From NCBI GenBank assembly GCA_028875875.1, contig JAGWUV010000004.1, forward strand, positions 54,112 to 118,111: DNA of 64,000 nt. Direction: 5' to 3'. Under the pieces are notes generated by a model that worked only from the letters and a program-made list of their open reading frames with translations, was not told the origin of the DNA and searched no databases. The position numbers and the translations under genes are program-made. How positions within the stretch are numbered: position 1 is the first letter of the stretch; each line of letters begins with the position of its first letter. Origin of the DNA: Bacteroidota bacterium (GTDB lineage Bacteria > Bacteroidota > Bacteroidia > Chitinophagales > Chitinophagaceae). Below are positions 36,607-43,663 of this stretch, in pieces.

Positions 36607-36951
36607 TTAATTTTCTTGTTTCCAATCAATGACCGTATAATGCTTTACTATTTTCTTAGTGACAGGGCAACGGGCCTCAAAAGCTACCTTGATTGTTGGA
36701 CAATCATCATGCTCGAGGTCAAATAAGGTCCGTGTTATATTGGACCGCTCCTTACCAATTAGTTCTGAAAGCATTCTACTAGTTACCGGCTGGTGTTTGT
36801 GAATTGCCTCTAAGACAAGTACCTTTTCTTTAAGCCGTTGGCCGGACTTATTGATTTGCTTGAATGACTGCCGGGAAGTAGAGGAGGTGTTATGTTTTTT
36901 TGTAGCTTCATTGTGTGATCTATCAAATGATTTGGAGGTATTGTTTCTCAT
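36607..36951 (-). CDS. Winged-helix DNA-binding protein of the element
   Basis: A 114-residue protein with a basic, Ser/Asn-rich N-terminal tail (about 1-40) and a winged helix (about 41-110): KVLVLEAIHKHQPVTSRMLS, then ELIGKERSNITRTLFDLEHD as the recognition helix region. Its start overlaps the stop of the excisionase-like gene by 4 bp (ATGA), which indicates translational coupling. It is likely a regulator of the element's replication or structural operon. Confidence 0.75.
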   Translation of the reverse strand: MRNNTSKSFDRSHNEATKKHNTSSTSRQSFKQINKSGQRLKEKVLVLEAIHKHQPVTSRMLSELIGKERSNITRTLFDLEHDDCPTIKVAFEARCPVTKKIVKHYTVIDWKQEN

Positions 36952-37199
36952 AAAGCAGTACCTCCTTTTTCTTTAGTTAAAAATGTTGCAGCCTCTACCT
37001 GCATTTCTTCATGCGTTGTGTTAGGGTTGCGAAGCATGAAGTTTTCAAGCTTTTCTCTTTCGAAGAATATTCTTTTGCCATTTGGCTTACTAAATGGCAG
37101 TATTCCTGACGAGGTTAGTTTATATACATACGATTTTTTATAGCCAAGTAATTGGCAACCTTCGTCAAATGTTAATACCCTTTTGTTTGCTAAGTCCAT
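36948..37199 (-). CDS. Excisionase-like helix-turn-helix protein
   Basis: An 83-residue protein of the MerR-like/HTH_17 excisionase class: LTFDEGCQLLGYKKSYVYKLTSSGILPFSKPNGKRIFFEREKLENFML (about residues 8-55). Proteins of this size next to tyrosine integrases usually act as excisionase/directionality factors or as activators of element genes. It is the first gene of the five-gene minus-strand operon that leads to the tape measure and replication genes, and a 194-bp control region separates it from the 337-aa gene. Confidence 0.82.
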   Translation of the reverse strand: MDLANKRVLTFDEGCQLLGYKKSYVYKLTSSGILPFSKPNGKRIFFEREKLENFMLRNPNTTHEEMQVEAATFLTKEKGGTAL

Positions 37200-37366
37200 T
37201 GTTTTAATTTTTGATTAATGAAATGAACAGCGGCCACTGTTGCTAACAGTGTCAAAAGTGGTAATAATGGACCATGTATGAAATAGAAGAAAGAAGGTGT
37301 ATTAGTGATAAAAAGCTATAAAACTCAATTACAGAAAACAGTTAGAATTGAAAAATAAAAGTGTAT
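37200..37366 (-). promoter_or_regulatory. Probable control region of the element's main operon
   Basis: AT-rich DNA between the start of the excisionase-like gene and the hairpin that ends the integrase transcript. All five genes to the left are packed without room for another promoter, so the operon promoter should be here. No exact consensus was found. Confidence 0.45.
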
Positions 37367-37399
37367 AAGTAGTATAATATACTCTTTTTTATACTACTT
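37367..37399 (-). terminator. Hairpin overlapping the stop of the 337-aa gene
   Basis: AAGTAGTATA (37367-37376) pairs with TATACTACTT (37390-37399). It covers the stop codon of the 337-aa gene (37394-37396) and is followed, on the minus strand, by an AT-rich tract. It separates the integrase transcript from the excisionase-led operon. Confidence 0.55.
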
Positions 37400-38407
37400 A
37401 GGTTGGACTATTAAGCCTTTACTTCTAAGGGCTAGCTCAATATTTTTTTTATGACGATCTAAGCCGTTCATTTTTTTCGACACTGTTTCACCTTGTTTGC
37501 CCTTTTGATAACAACTTGTAATAGAAGTTAATTTACTTATCTCTTTGGAGTATCTCCATATTCCGAATTCAGAACAAACTTTACTATATTTTTTTCTTCC
37601 GGGTGATTCGTCTTTTAGAAATTTATTTTCATGTAGAAAAAGTAGCCATGCGGCTTTGAAAACGCTCATACTCCATTCTTCTCTACTTTTGATTATACTT
37701 TCCATCTCCTCAAACCTACTAACCTTGGAGTCCTCATCTTGTATGAGTATATGCTCTTCTATAAAATCACTTAATGTTACCTTGTCTTTACTGATATTTC
37801 CTCCGTTGTGTTTTTTCTCAGTTGAAAGTATAGCAGAATTATTGAGCTCTTCAAATACCTCTTTGATCGATACAGATAAATTATTAAAGGCCTGAGTAGC
37901 TTTTTTTTCGCAGCTCCTTTTATAAACATCAAACCATAGTGCTTTAAAAGATGTTCTATCATCTTCTTCAATCGTTAATATACCTTCATCCATTAAGACA
38001 TCGATAAGTAGATTGAATTTTTTATACTCAAAGTTTAAGGTTGCTAAATTATTTATTACCGAAGATGATAATTTACTTTGTATACTGTTATGAATGAATT
38101 GAATTCTTTCAGTTTGAATATTAACTAAGTAACTTCTAAGTGATTCGATAAATAAATGAATTTCATCTCCGAAATTTAATACCTTATCGGTCATTATTCC
38201 GGCATAGGGTTTCCCGTTAATTTTTCGTTTACAAATAATATATTGTTCATCCTTGAAAGAAGAAGGACGGAATGACAATACAGGTGCTTCTAGTTCCTGA
38301 TTTATAGGAATATTAACCCCTGTTAAGTGAGCAGGGGTTAATAGTTTATTCAATATTTTCTCAACTGGACCGGTATAGCCCTCATTAAAATTGTATTCAT
38401 TAGCCAT
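37394..38407 (-). CDS. Unrecognised 337-aa protein of the element
   Basis: A 337-residue, Lys/Glu/Ser-rich soluble protein with mostly helical character. No motif that I can name is visible. Segments such as IHLFIESLRSYLVNIQTERI and FNLLIDVLMDEGILTIEEDD suggest helical bundles, and the C terminus is strongly basic (KKMNGLDRHKKNIELALRSKG). It follows the 47-aa gene by 21 bp and so belongs to the integrase transcript. It could be a host- or helper-interaction factor, an integrase accessory protein or cargo such as phage defence; the sequence does not decide. Confidence 0.75.
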   Translation of the reverse strand: MANEYNFNEGYTGPVEKILNKLLTPAHLTGVNIPINQELEAPVLSFRPSSFKDEQYIICKRKINGKPYAGIMTDKVLNFGDEIHLFIESLRSYLVNIQTERIQFIHNSIQSKLSSSVINNLATLNFEYKKFNLLIDVLMDEGILTIEEDDRTSFKALWFDVYKRSCEKKATQAFNNLSVSIKEVFEELNNSAILSTEKKHNGGNISKDKVTLSDFIEEHILIQDEDSKVSRFEEMESIIKSREEWSMSVFKAAWLLFLHENKFLKDESPGRKKYSKVCSEFGIWRYSKEISKLTSITSCYQKGKQGETVSKKMNGLDRHKKNIELALRSKGLIVQPK

Positions 38408-38428
38408 TGGTAAATCGAATTTTCAATC

Positions 38429-38572
38429 TCAATCTTTCGTTTGTTGTTCTTTTTTGTAGTTGAATAAATACCTTGCTTGAAGTTGCAGGCGTATTAATGC
38501 CTCATAAACTTCTGTTACCGGGATACTGTTAGCATTTCTTTTTTGATGCCTTCTTTTTTTGTTGTTACTCAT
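38429..38572 (-). CDS. 47-aa basic protein between integrase and the 337-aa gene
   Basis: An ATG-initiated frame of 47 codons that starts 11 bp after the integrase stop and ends 21 bp before the next gene. The protein is MSNNKKRRHQKRNANSIPVT at the start, continuing with an amphipathic helix (EVYEALIRLQLQARYLFNYK). The strongly basic N terminus and the tight fit between neighbours argue for a real small gene, perhaps an accessory DNA-binding factor for integration or excision. It is too short for family assignment by eye. Confidence 0.6.
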   Translation of the reverse strand: MSNNKKRRHQKRNANSIPVTEVYEALIRLQLQARYLFNYKKEQQTKD

Positions 38573-38583
38573 GGTAGAGATTG

Positions 38584-39666
38584 TTAAATGTTAAGGTTTA
38601 ATTTATTAGTGGCTTTTTGTTTCATTTCTTCCGCTGCATCAACGTAGCGTTGTGTATGTTTTAAAGTAGTATGGCCTAACAGTTTCGAGGCTGTAAGTAC
38701 ATCCACATCATTGTAAATTAAGTTTGTACCAAAGCTATGGCGGGCATTATGCCAAGTAATCTTCTTTTCTATTTGAGCACGCTTAACCCACGCTTTTAAT
38801 GTTTTATTGGCACCGTTCGCTGTGGGAAGGTTAAATACTGGTTCCTTTGGTTTTCTTTTCTTCCCGATTAATTGGATAGCAGTTTCATTGAGCGGTATAG
38901 TAACTTCTTCCCCTGTTTTCTTTTGAGTAATAACCATTTGCTTATTTTGCATATTCACACATTCCCAGGTTAAGGGTTTTACATCAATCCATCTTAAACC
39001 GGTAACGCAGCAAAATAAAAATGCTTTCCTAACCTCGTCGCTTTCGATCGGAGTAGCATTTAATGTTTTAAGCTCATCAATAGTTAATATATCTTTCTTT
39101 TTGGCCTTCCCTTTTACTTTGCGTTCGACTTGGTCCAATATATTTTCTCTCATTAGTTTTTTCCTGTAGGCATGCTTAAGCATCTTCTTAAACCTATTGT
39201 AATAAGATGATGCCCCTTCTCCGCTACTTTTATGTTCTAGGAACTCTATAAAGTCTTCGATTAGCAAAGGGGTTATGTTTGCAAATGTTAAGCGCTCTTT
39301 ATTTTCTTCTTTTAGGAAATCCTTAAAACGTTGGAGTGCCCCAGACATGTTTCTTTTATCTGCCTTCTTATAGGTATCAACATAAGACTGCATCCAAGTT
39401 GTAATTAAAGTTTTCTTTCCAATGTCTGTGATCATTCCATAATTATTTGCTTCCAGTTCGGCAGCCCTGGCTATAGCAATTTCTTCGGCTTGCTGTAGTT
39501 TCTTTTTATTGCTCTCCCTATCAAGTAAGTTAGAAGGTTTAGATAATTTGAGGTGTTTAAGAAACTCTCTCACTCTCACACCTTTTTCACCATCATTGTA
39601 ATATATATCTAGTAGCAATGATGTAGTGCCATCTAAATTTTTTCGCTTTCTTAATGTAACACTCAT
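38584..39666 (-). CDS. int: Tyrosine recombinase (site-specific integrase)
   Basis: A 360-residue phage-type integrase. Residues 1-75 form an arm-binding domain (MSVTLRKRKNLDGTTSLLLDIYYN), about 88-185 the SAM-like core-binding domain, and 190-350 the catalytic domain. Active-site residues: Arg225 in VTGLRWIDV, His306 and Arg309 in TWHNARHSFGTN, His332 in LLGHTTL and the nucleophile Tyr341 in QRYVDAA. The beta-hairpin lysine lies near 250. Its start is 160 bp from the right att repeat, next to tRNA-Leu. It should integrate and excise this element. Confidence 0.95.
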   Translation of the reverse strand: MSVTLRKRKNLDGTTSLLLDIYYNDGEKGVRVREFLKHLKLSKPSNLLDRESNKKKLQQAEEIAIARAAELEANNYGMITDIGKKTLITTWMQSYVDTYKKADKRNMSGALQRFKDFLKEENKERLTFANITPLLIEDFIEFLEHKSSGEGASSYYNRFKKMLKHAYRKKLMRENILDQVERKVKGKAKKKDILTIDELKTLNATPIESDEVRKAFLFCCVTGLRWIDVKPLTWECVNMQNKQMVITQKKTGEEVTIPLNETAIQLIGKKRKPKEPVFNLPTANGANKTLKAWVKRAQIEKKITWHNARHSFGTNLIYNDVDVLTASKLLGHTTLKHTQRYVDAAEEMKQKATNKLNLNI

Positions 39667-39728
39667 TTTCCTTTGGTGTGATTTTAGTCAACCTAAGGTA
39701 TGATTTATTTTGAAAAATTTGTCACTTC

Positions 39729-39759
39729 AGTGACACCAGAGTGACAAAAAATGAGAAAA
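39729..39759 (+). repeat. Right copy of terminal arm-type direct repeat
   Basis: Matches 32784-32814 at 29 of 31 positions in the same orientation, including 22 identical bases (39738-39759). It sits between the integrase start and the right att repeat, so integrase bound here could also repress its own promoter. Confidence 0.6.
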
Positions 39760-39825
39760 TAACGAATAATTAAAGTAAAGTAAAAGAATGGTTGTCGTTT
39801 GAAATCCTTTGCAGTAGCTGATTAT

Positions 39826-39875
39826 AGGGCATAAAAAAACCACCGGTTAAGGTGGTGTTGTGCCCAGAACAGGAA
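39826..39875. repeat. Right attachment repeat (att) overlapping tRNA-Leu 3' end
   Basis: The partner of 32685-32734 (48 of 50 positions identical). It contains the tRNA-Leu terminator and the last 15 bases of the tRNA gene, so integration rebuilds both an intact tRNA and its terminator. Confidence 0.9.
39834..39857 (-). terminator. Rho-independent terminator of tRNA-Leu
   Basis: Read on the minus strand: CACCACC, loop TTAACC, GGTGGT, then seven T. It starts about 5 bases after the tRNA 3' end. Confidence 0.85.
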
Positions 39876-39944
39876 TCGAACCTGCACATCATTGCTGATA
39901 CCAGATTTTGAGTCTGACGCGTCTACCAGTTCCGCCATCTGGGC
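39861..39944 (-). tRNA. tRNA-Leu (anticodon CAA)
   Basis: An 84-nt gene on the minus strand. The acceptor stem GCCCAGA pairs with TCTGGGC, followed by discriminator A. The D arm is GGCGGAACTGGTAGACGC, as usual in leucine tRNAs. The anticodon stem TCAGA/TCTGG encloses the loop CTCAAAA with anticodon CAA. A long class II variable arm follows, and the T arm contains GGTTCGATTCC. CCA is not encoded. It is the integration site of the adjacent element. Confidence 0.96.
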
Positions 39945-40032
39945 TGATACTTTTGTATCGGGCTGCAATATTACAGCATCCGAGTATTCCAGCAAAAAAT
40001 AAGTTCTTGGTGGTCTTTCTTTTTGAGCTAAT

Positions 40033-40551
40033 CTATTGTTTATCCATACCTTCTGTAAGCCTGCTGAGGTATTTCTTCTTGAAGTAATAATCTTTTACTT
40101 GCAGCAACTCTTTTTCGGAAGTAACACCTTCCTGATAATGTTCCACAATGTTTTTAACAAGTTCATATAAAGAAGATTGAATATTGTTTATAGAAGATTG
40201 AATTTTTGCGATTACCTCGGTATCACCTTCCATCTTCGCATCCATCAGTTGTTCATTCAGTTCCATCATCTCCATCAGAAAATCTGGTGATAACTGGTAT
40301 TTTTCTTCTTCCTGCAACAAGCCTTTCAACTGTAATACATATTTTATAGTTTCGTCCGCATTGCTGAAAACTTTGTAAGCTTTGTTCACTTGTGCCGACT
40401 TTTCCAATGCATCTGCTTGTTCCTCATCTGATGACTGGCTAAAGAAATCAGGATGATATTTTCGGCTCAGTTCATAATACTTCTTTTTTACTAAGCCTCC
40501 ATCGGGCTTTAAGCTTACGGGTATTTCAAACAATTCAAAATAGTTCATCAT
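40033..40551 (-). CDS. hscB: Fe-S cluster co-chaperone HscB
   Basis: A 172-residue J-domain co-chaperone that works with HscA and IscU in iron-sulfur cluster transfer. The ATG at 40551 (MMNYFELFEIPVSLKPDGG) is preferred over an in-frame ATG at 40638 that would add 29 atypical residues running over the intergenic repeat. The J domain has the essential HPD at residues 33-35 (SRKYHPDFF), and the C-terminal HscB oligomerisation helices follow (PDFLMEMMELNEQLMDAK). It is transcribed away from the dehydrogenase gene at 40650. Confidence 0.93.
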   Translation of the reverse strand: MMNYFELFEIPVSLKPDGGLVKKKYYELSRKYHPDFFSQSSDEEQADALEKSAQVNKAYKVFSNADETIKYVLQLKGLLQEEEKYQLSPDFLMEMMELNEQLMDAKMEGDTEVIAKIQSSINNIQSSLYELVKNIVEHYQEGVTSEKELLQVKDYYFKKKYLSRLTEGMDKQ

Positions 40552-40561
40552 GTTTACTGCA

Positions 40562-40581
40562 GTTGAAGTGTGCGACGCAAC
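40562..40581 (+). repeat. 20-bp intergenic repeat, copy 1
   Basis: GTTGAAGTGTGCGACGCAAC lies between hscB and the divergent dehydrogenase gene. The exact reverse complement occurs upstream of sdhA at 45699-45718. The core TGCG-n-CGCA is itself a dyad. Confidence 0.7.
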
Positions 40582-40649
40582 GATGCTACACCTGTGTTGC
40601 AGGCGTTGATACCATAGTACCTTACCTTCGTACTTCAAAAGTAATTCTA

Positions 40650-41846
40650 ATGGTAACGATTGGCCTTATTAAAGAAGGAAAAGTTCCAGCAGATAACCGG
40701 GTGGCTCTAACGCCGGCCCAGTGTAAATGGATTATGAAGAACAGCCATGAAGTAAGGGTAGTGGTAGAAGCTTCCGCTAATCGTTGTTTCAGTGATGCCG
40801 AATATAAGAGTGCTGGTGTAGAAGTGGCGGATGATCTTTCTTCCTGTGATATTTTATTGGGTATAAAAGAAGTACCTGTAGCGCAATTGATTGCCGGTAA
40901 AACATACTTATTCTTTTCTCATACCAAGAAAAAACAACCCTATAACCAGCAGTTATTTCATGCCATGATGGATAAAAATATTACGCTGATCGATTATGAA
41001 TGTTTGGAGCATGAAGATGGCCAGCGTATTATTGGGTTTGGTTTTTTTGCAGGAATTGTTGGTGCTCATAACGGTATGATGTGTTATGGCAAGAGAACCG
41101 GATTGTTTGATTTAGGGAGGGTTTTCGAGGTGAAAGATTACCGTGAACTGATACATACTTATTTTGGTGTTAAACTACCCAATATGCGGATTGCCATAAC
41201 GGGAAGTGGTCGGGTAGCGCATGGTATCATAGAGATCATGAACCTGATGGGTGTTACGGAAGTAGAACCGGATGAATACCTGGAAAGAAAATTTGCTTAC
41301 CCGGTGTATGTGCAGTTAAAAGGGCATGAGTTGTACACACATAAGGAACTGAAAACGTATAAAAGAGAACATTTTCATGAACATCCTGAAGAGTACAGGA
41401 GCCGTTTTTTACCCTATACACATTGCACAGATGTGCTGATGAATGGAATTTACTGGCAGGCAGATATGCCCCGTTTGTTTGAGAAAGAAGATATAGATGA
41501 GCGATTTTCTATTCAAACTATTTCAGACATTACGGATGACCTGAATGGTTCAGTACCGATTAATCTGGGTGATCAGTCTATTGCAGATCCGGTATATGGT
41601 GTCAGCAGAAAAACGTTTCAAAAAACAATGCCTTATCTACCGGATAGTATTGATGTGATCGCTGTTGGTAACCTTCCCAATGAATTGCCGAGAGATGCGA
41701 GCCGTTATTTTGGTGAGCAGCTGATCAAATATGTTTTAGAAGATGTGGTTAAGGGAGGAAGCGATATAATTGAGAGAGCTACTATTTTACAAGAGGGGAA
41801 ACTAACAAGCTCCTTTTCATATCTCGAAGATTATGCAAAGCATTAA
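40650..41846 (+). CDS. NAD(P)-dependent dehydrogenase of the alanine/saccharopine dehydrogenase fold
   Basis: A 398-residue cytoplasmic enzyme. The ATG at 40650 begins MVTIGLIKEGKVPADNRVAL, the usual start of AlaDH/PNT and LYS1-type enzymes; the upstream in-frame ATG at 40563 lies in the intergenic repeat region. The N-terminal domain has NRVALTPAQC and YLFFSHTKKKQPYNQQL, the latter typical of lysine-forming saccharopine dehydrogenases. The nucleotide-binding motif is MRIAITGSGRVAHGIIEIMN (about 198-217). It probably interconverts saccharopine and lysine or a related amino acid; alanine dehydrogenase is less likely. Substrate not proven. Confidence 0.8.
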   Translation: MVTIGLIKEGKVPADNRVALTPAQCKWIMKNSHEVRVVVEASANRCFSDAEYKSAGVEVADDLSSCDILLGIKEVPVAQLIAGKTYLFFSHTKKKQPYNQQLFHAMMDKNITLIDYECLEHEDGQRIIGFGFFAGIVGAHNGMMCYGKRTGLFDLGRVFEVKDYRELIHTYFGVKLPNMRIAITGSGRVAHGIIEIMNLMGVTEVEPDEYLERKFAYPVYVQLKGHELYTHKELKTYKREHFHEHPEEYRSRFLPYTHCTDVLMNGIYWQADMPRLFEKEDIDERFSIQTISDITDDLNGSVPINLGDQSIADPVYGVSRKTFQKTMPYLPDSIDVIAVGNLPNELPRDASRYFGEQLIKYVLEDVVKGGSDIIERATILQEGKLTSSFSYLEDYAKH

Positions 41847-41862
41847 ATGAATGGGCAGTACA

Positions 41863-41917
41863 ACATGGCAACAAGTAATTGAAGAGAGAGCCTAATAAGA
41901 AAGCCATGTGTTTTTTT
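41863..41917 (+). terminator. Possible terminator with large loop
   Basis: ACATGGC (41863-41869) pairs with GCCATGT (41903-41909), followed by GTTTTTTT. The T-run is good but the 33-nt loop is long, so the call is tentative. Confidence 0.45.
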
Positions 41918-41980
41918 ATCAGCTAACACCAAAAGTTGTATCCACTATTATTTTTAGGTTTTCACCTTAAACTTTTTACT

Positions 41981-42700
41981 TTACAAATACAGGTAGTAAT
42001 CTTTTAAAAGTTCAATGAAATCAGTCGTGTAGGTATTGTTATGCTGAATAACGATCTCGCTTGTTTTTGTTGTTGCAGTGGTTTTAGTAAAACGAAACAT
42101 AGTTCTGAAAAAAGTGTGGGTAGGTGTTTGCTTAACATGTATTTCTTCCTCAACATGTAAACCAACTTGCCTTCCTATTAGTTTTGTTTCTGTATTTCTG
42201 TGAAAAGGCATTAAAAGAAAAAATACCCCGTTATCCTTTAATAATTTCGATGCAATGGTCAACAATTCTTCCAGTGAAAGTGCTTCGCTGTGCAGGGCCA
42301 GGTTTCTTTTCTCGTTGTTACTTTTTAAATCGTTTTGAAAGAAAGGCGGATTGGAAATAATTACATCGTATGGCTGTATATTTTGTTCAGCAAAGGCCTG
42401 GATAGAATTATGGTATATTTTAAAGTTATTCTTCCATGGACTTTGTTCAAAATTGGTAGCAGCCTGCATTGCAGCAGGTTTATCAATTTCAATCGCATGA
42501 AATGTTGAACTCTTATTTTTCTGCGCATTCATTAGGGATAACAAACCTGTACCCGTTCCAATGTCTAATACATGTTGAGCATTCGAAGGGAAATATTCTG
42601 CTGTCCAGGCGCCAAATAAACAGGCATCTGTAGAGACCTTCATCGCACAGGCATCTTGCTGGATAGTGAATTGTTTAAAGCGAAAAAAAGTATTAGCCAT
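41981..42700 (-). CDS. trmN6: tRNA1(Val) (adenine(37)-N6)-methyltransferase
   Basis: A 239-residue SAM-dependent methyltransferase resembling E. coli YfiC/TrmN6, which methylates A37 of tRNA-Val. The start MANTFFRFKQFTIQQDACAMKVSTDACLFGAW is diagnostic of the family. The SAM-binding motif I is VLDIGTGTGLLSL and the catalytic adenine motif is VIISNPPFF. It converges with the dehydrogenase gene upstream and is followed by no obvious operon partner. Confidence 0.93.
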   Translation of the reverse strand: MANTFFRFKQFTIQQDACAMKVSTDACLFGAWTAEYFPSNAQHVLDIGTGTGLLSLMNAQKNKSSTFHAIEIDKPAAMQAATNFEQSPWKNNFKIYHNSIQAFAEQNIQPYDVIISNPPFFQNDLKSNNEKRNLALHSEALSLEELLTIASKLLKDNGVFFLLMPFHRNTETKLIGRQVGLHVEEEIHVKQTPTHTFFRTMFRFTKTTATTKTSEIVIQHNNTYTTDFIELLKDYYLYL

Positions 42701-42830
42701 TTCAGATCTGTAGTTAATTGCATATTAATAGATTCCCTACTCAAAATATTGGTACTCGATTATGAGTAACTTTTAGCACTGTATCCATTTATCAAAGATT
42801 CAAAACCTTATGGAAAATGAACTGAAATAA

Positions 42831-42860
42831 AAAAGCTTCACGAAAGATCATGAAGCTTTT
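42831..42860 (-). terminator. Terminator of the sdhCAB operon
   Basis: AAAAGCTTCA (42831-42840) pairs perfectly with TGAAGCTTTT (42851-42860). Read on the minus strand it is followed by a TTTTTTATTT tract, and it lies about 25 bp after the sdhB stop. Confidence 0.8.
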
Positions 42861-42883
42861 CTGTAAAACTATTATAGATTAAT

Positions 42884-43648
42884 TTATTTTTCAGCTGTTA
42901 AACTTGATGTAAGGTATTCCCTGTTCAAACGGGCAATGTTTGAAATAGAGATTTCTTTGGGGCAAGTGGCTTCACAAGCACCGGTATTGGTACAAGCCCC
43001 GAAGCCTTCCTTATCCATTTGTGCCACCATGTTTACCACACGGGATTTTCTTTCAGGATCTCCCTGCGGCAATAAAGAAAGGTGGGATACCTTAGCGGAC
43101 AAAAATAACATAGCACTGCTGTTCTTACAGGCTGCTACACAAGCGCCACAGCCGATACACATTGCAGCTGCGAAAGCAGCATCAGCTTTATCTTTTTCAA
43201 TAGGAATGGCATTCCCATCAACAGCATTACCCGTGTTGACTGAAATGTATCCTCCGGCTTGTATGATGCGGTCAAATGCAGTACGATCTACCACCAGATC
43301 CTTAATTACAGGGAAAGCTTTGGCACGCCAGGGCTCCACAACAATGGTATCGCCATCTTTAAAAGCCCTCATGTGCAACTGGCAGGTTGTATTCGCATGC
43401 CAGGGGCCATGCGGCTTACCGTTAATATACATGGAACACATACCACAAATACCTTCGCGGCAATCATGGTCGAAAGCAATGGGTTCTTTATTTTCTTTGA
43501 TCAGCTGTTCGTTCAGCACATCGAACATTTCGAGGAAAGACATTTCTGAGGAAATGTCCCTTACTTGGTAAGTTTCAAAATATCCTTGCTCGTTGCTACT
43601 TTTCTGACGCCAAACTTTCAGCGTTAAATTCATATTATAATGTTCCAT
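42884..43648 (-). CDS. sdhB: Succinate dehydrogenase/fumarate reductase iron-sulfur subunit
   Basis: A 254-residue Fe-S subunit that carries electrons from the flavoprotein to the membrane quinone site. The N-terminal plant-type [2Fe-2S] domain has [15 protein letters not shown] and a fourth Cys in [10 protein letters not shown]. The C-terminal ferredoxin domain has [13 protein letters not shown] and [15 protein letters not shown]. An internal ATG at 43633 ([11 protein letters not shown]) is an equally possible start. It follows sdhA by 15 bp. Confidence 0.96.
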   Translation of the reverse strand: MEHYNMNLTLKVWRQKSSNEQGYFETYQVRDISSEMSFLEMFDVLNEQLIKENKEPIAFDHDCREGICGMCSMYINGKPHGPWHANTTCQLHMRAFKDGDTIVVEPWRAKAFPVIKDLVVDRTAFDRIIQAGGYISVNTGNAVDGNAIPIEKDKADAAFAAAMCIGCGACVAACKNSSAMLFLSAKVSHLSLLPQGDPERKSRVVNMVAQMDKEGFGACTNTGACEATCPKEISISNIARLNREYLTSSLTAEK

Positions 43649-43663
43649 CTCGCTAGTTTGAAA

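Larger units (their letters stand above)
32685..39875. mobile_element. 7.2-kb integrated phage-satellite-like element at tRNA-Leu
   Basis: The element lies between two near-identical 50-bp repeats (32685-32734 and 39826-39875), the right one covering the 3' end of tRNA-Leu. All its recognisable genes are on the minus strand: integrase, 47-aa protein, 337-aa protein, excisionase-like HTH, winged-helix protein, 118-aa protein, tape measure protein and DUF4373 replication protein. Genes are tightly packed and unbroken, which argues against a decayed prophage. No capsid, portal, terminase, protease or lysis gene is present. A GTACGCAC iteron cluster lies near the left end. The best reading is a satellite or minimal integrative element that depends on a helper phage. 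Confidence 0.85.

Noticed and set aside
36600..37199. A toxin-antitoxin pair formed by the two small overlapping HTH genes
   Set aside because: Both products look like DNA-binding proteins (excisionase-like and winged helix); no toxin fold is visible.
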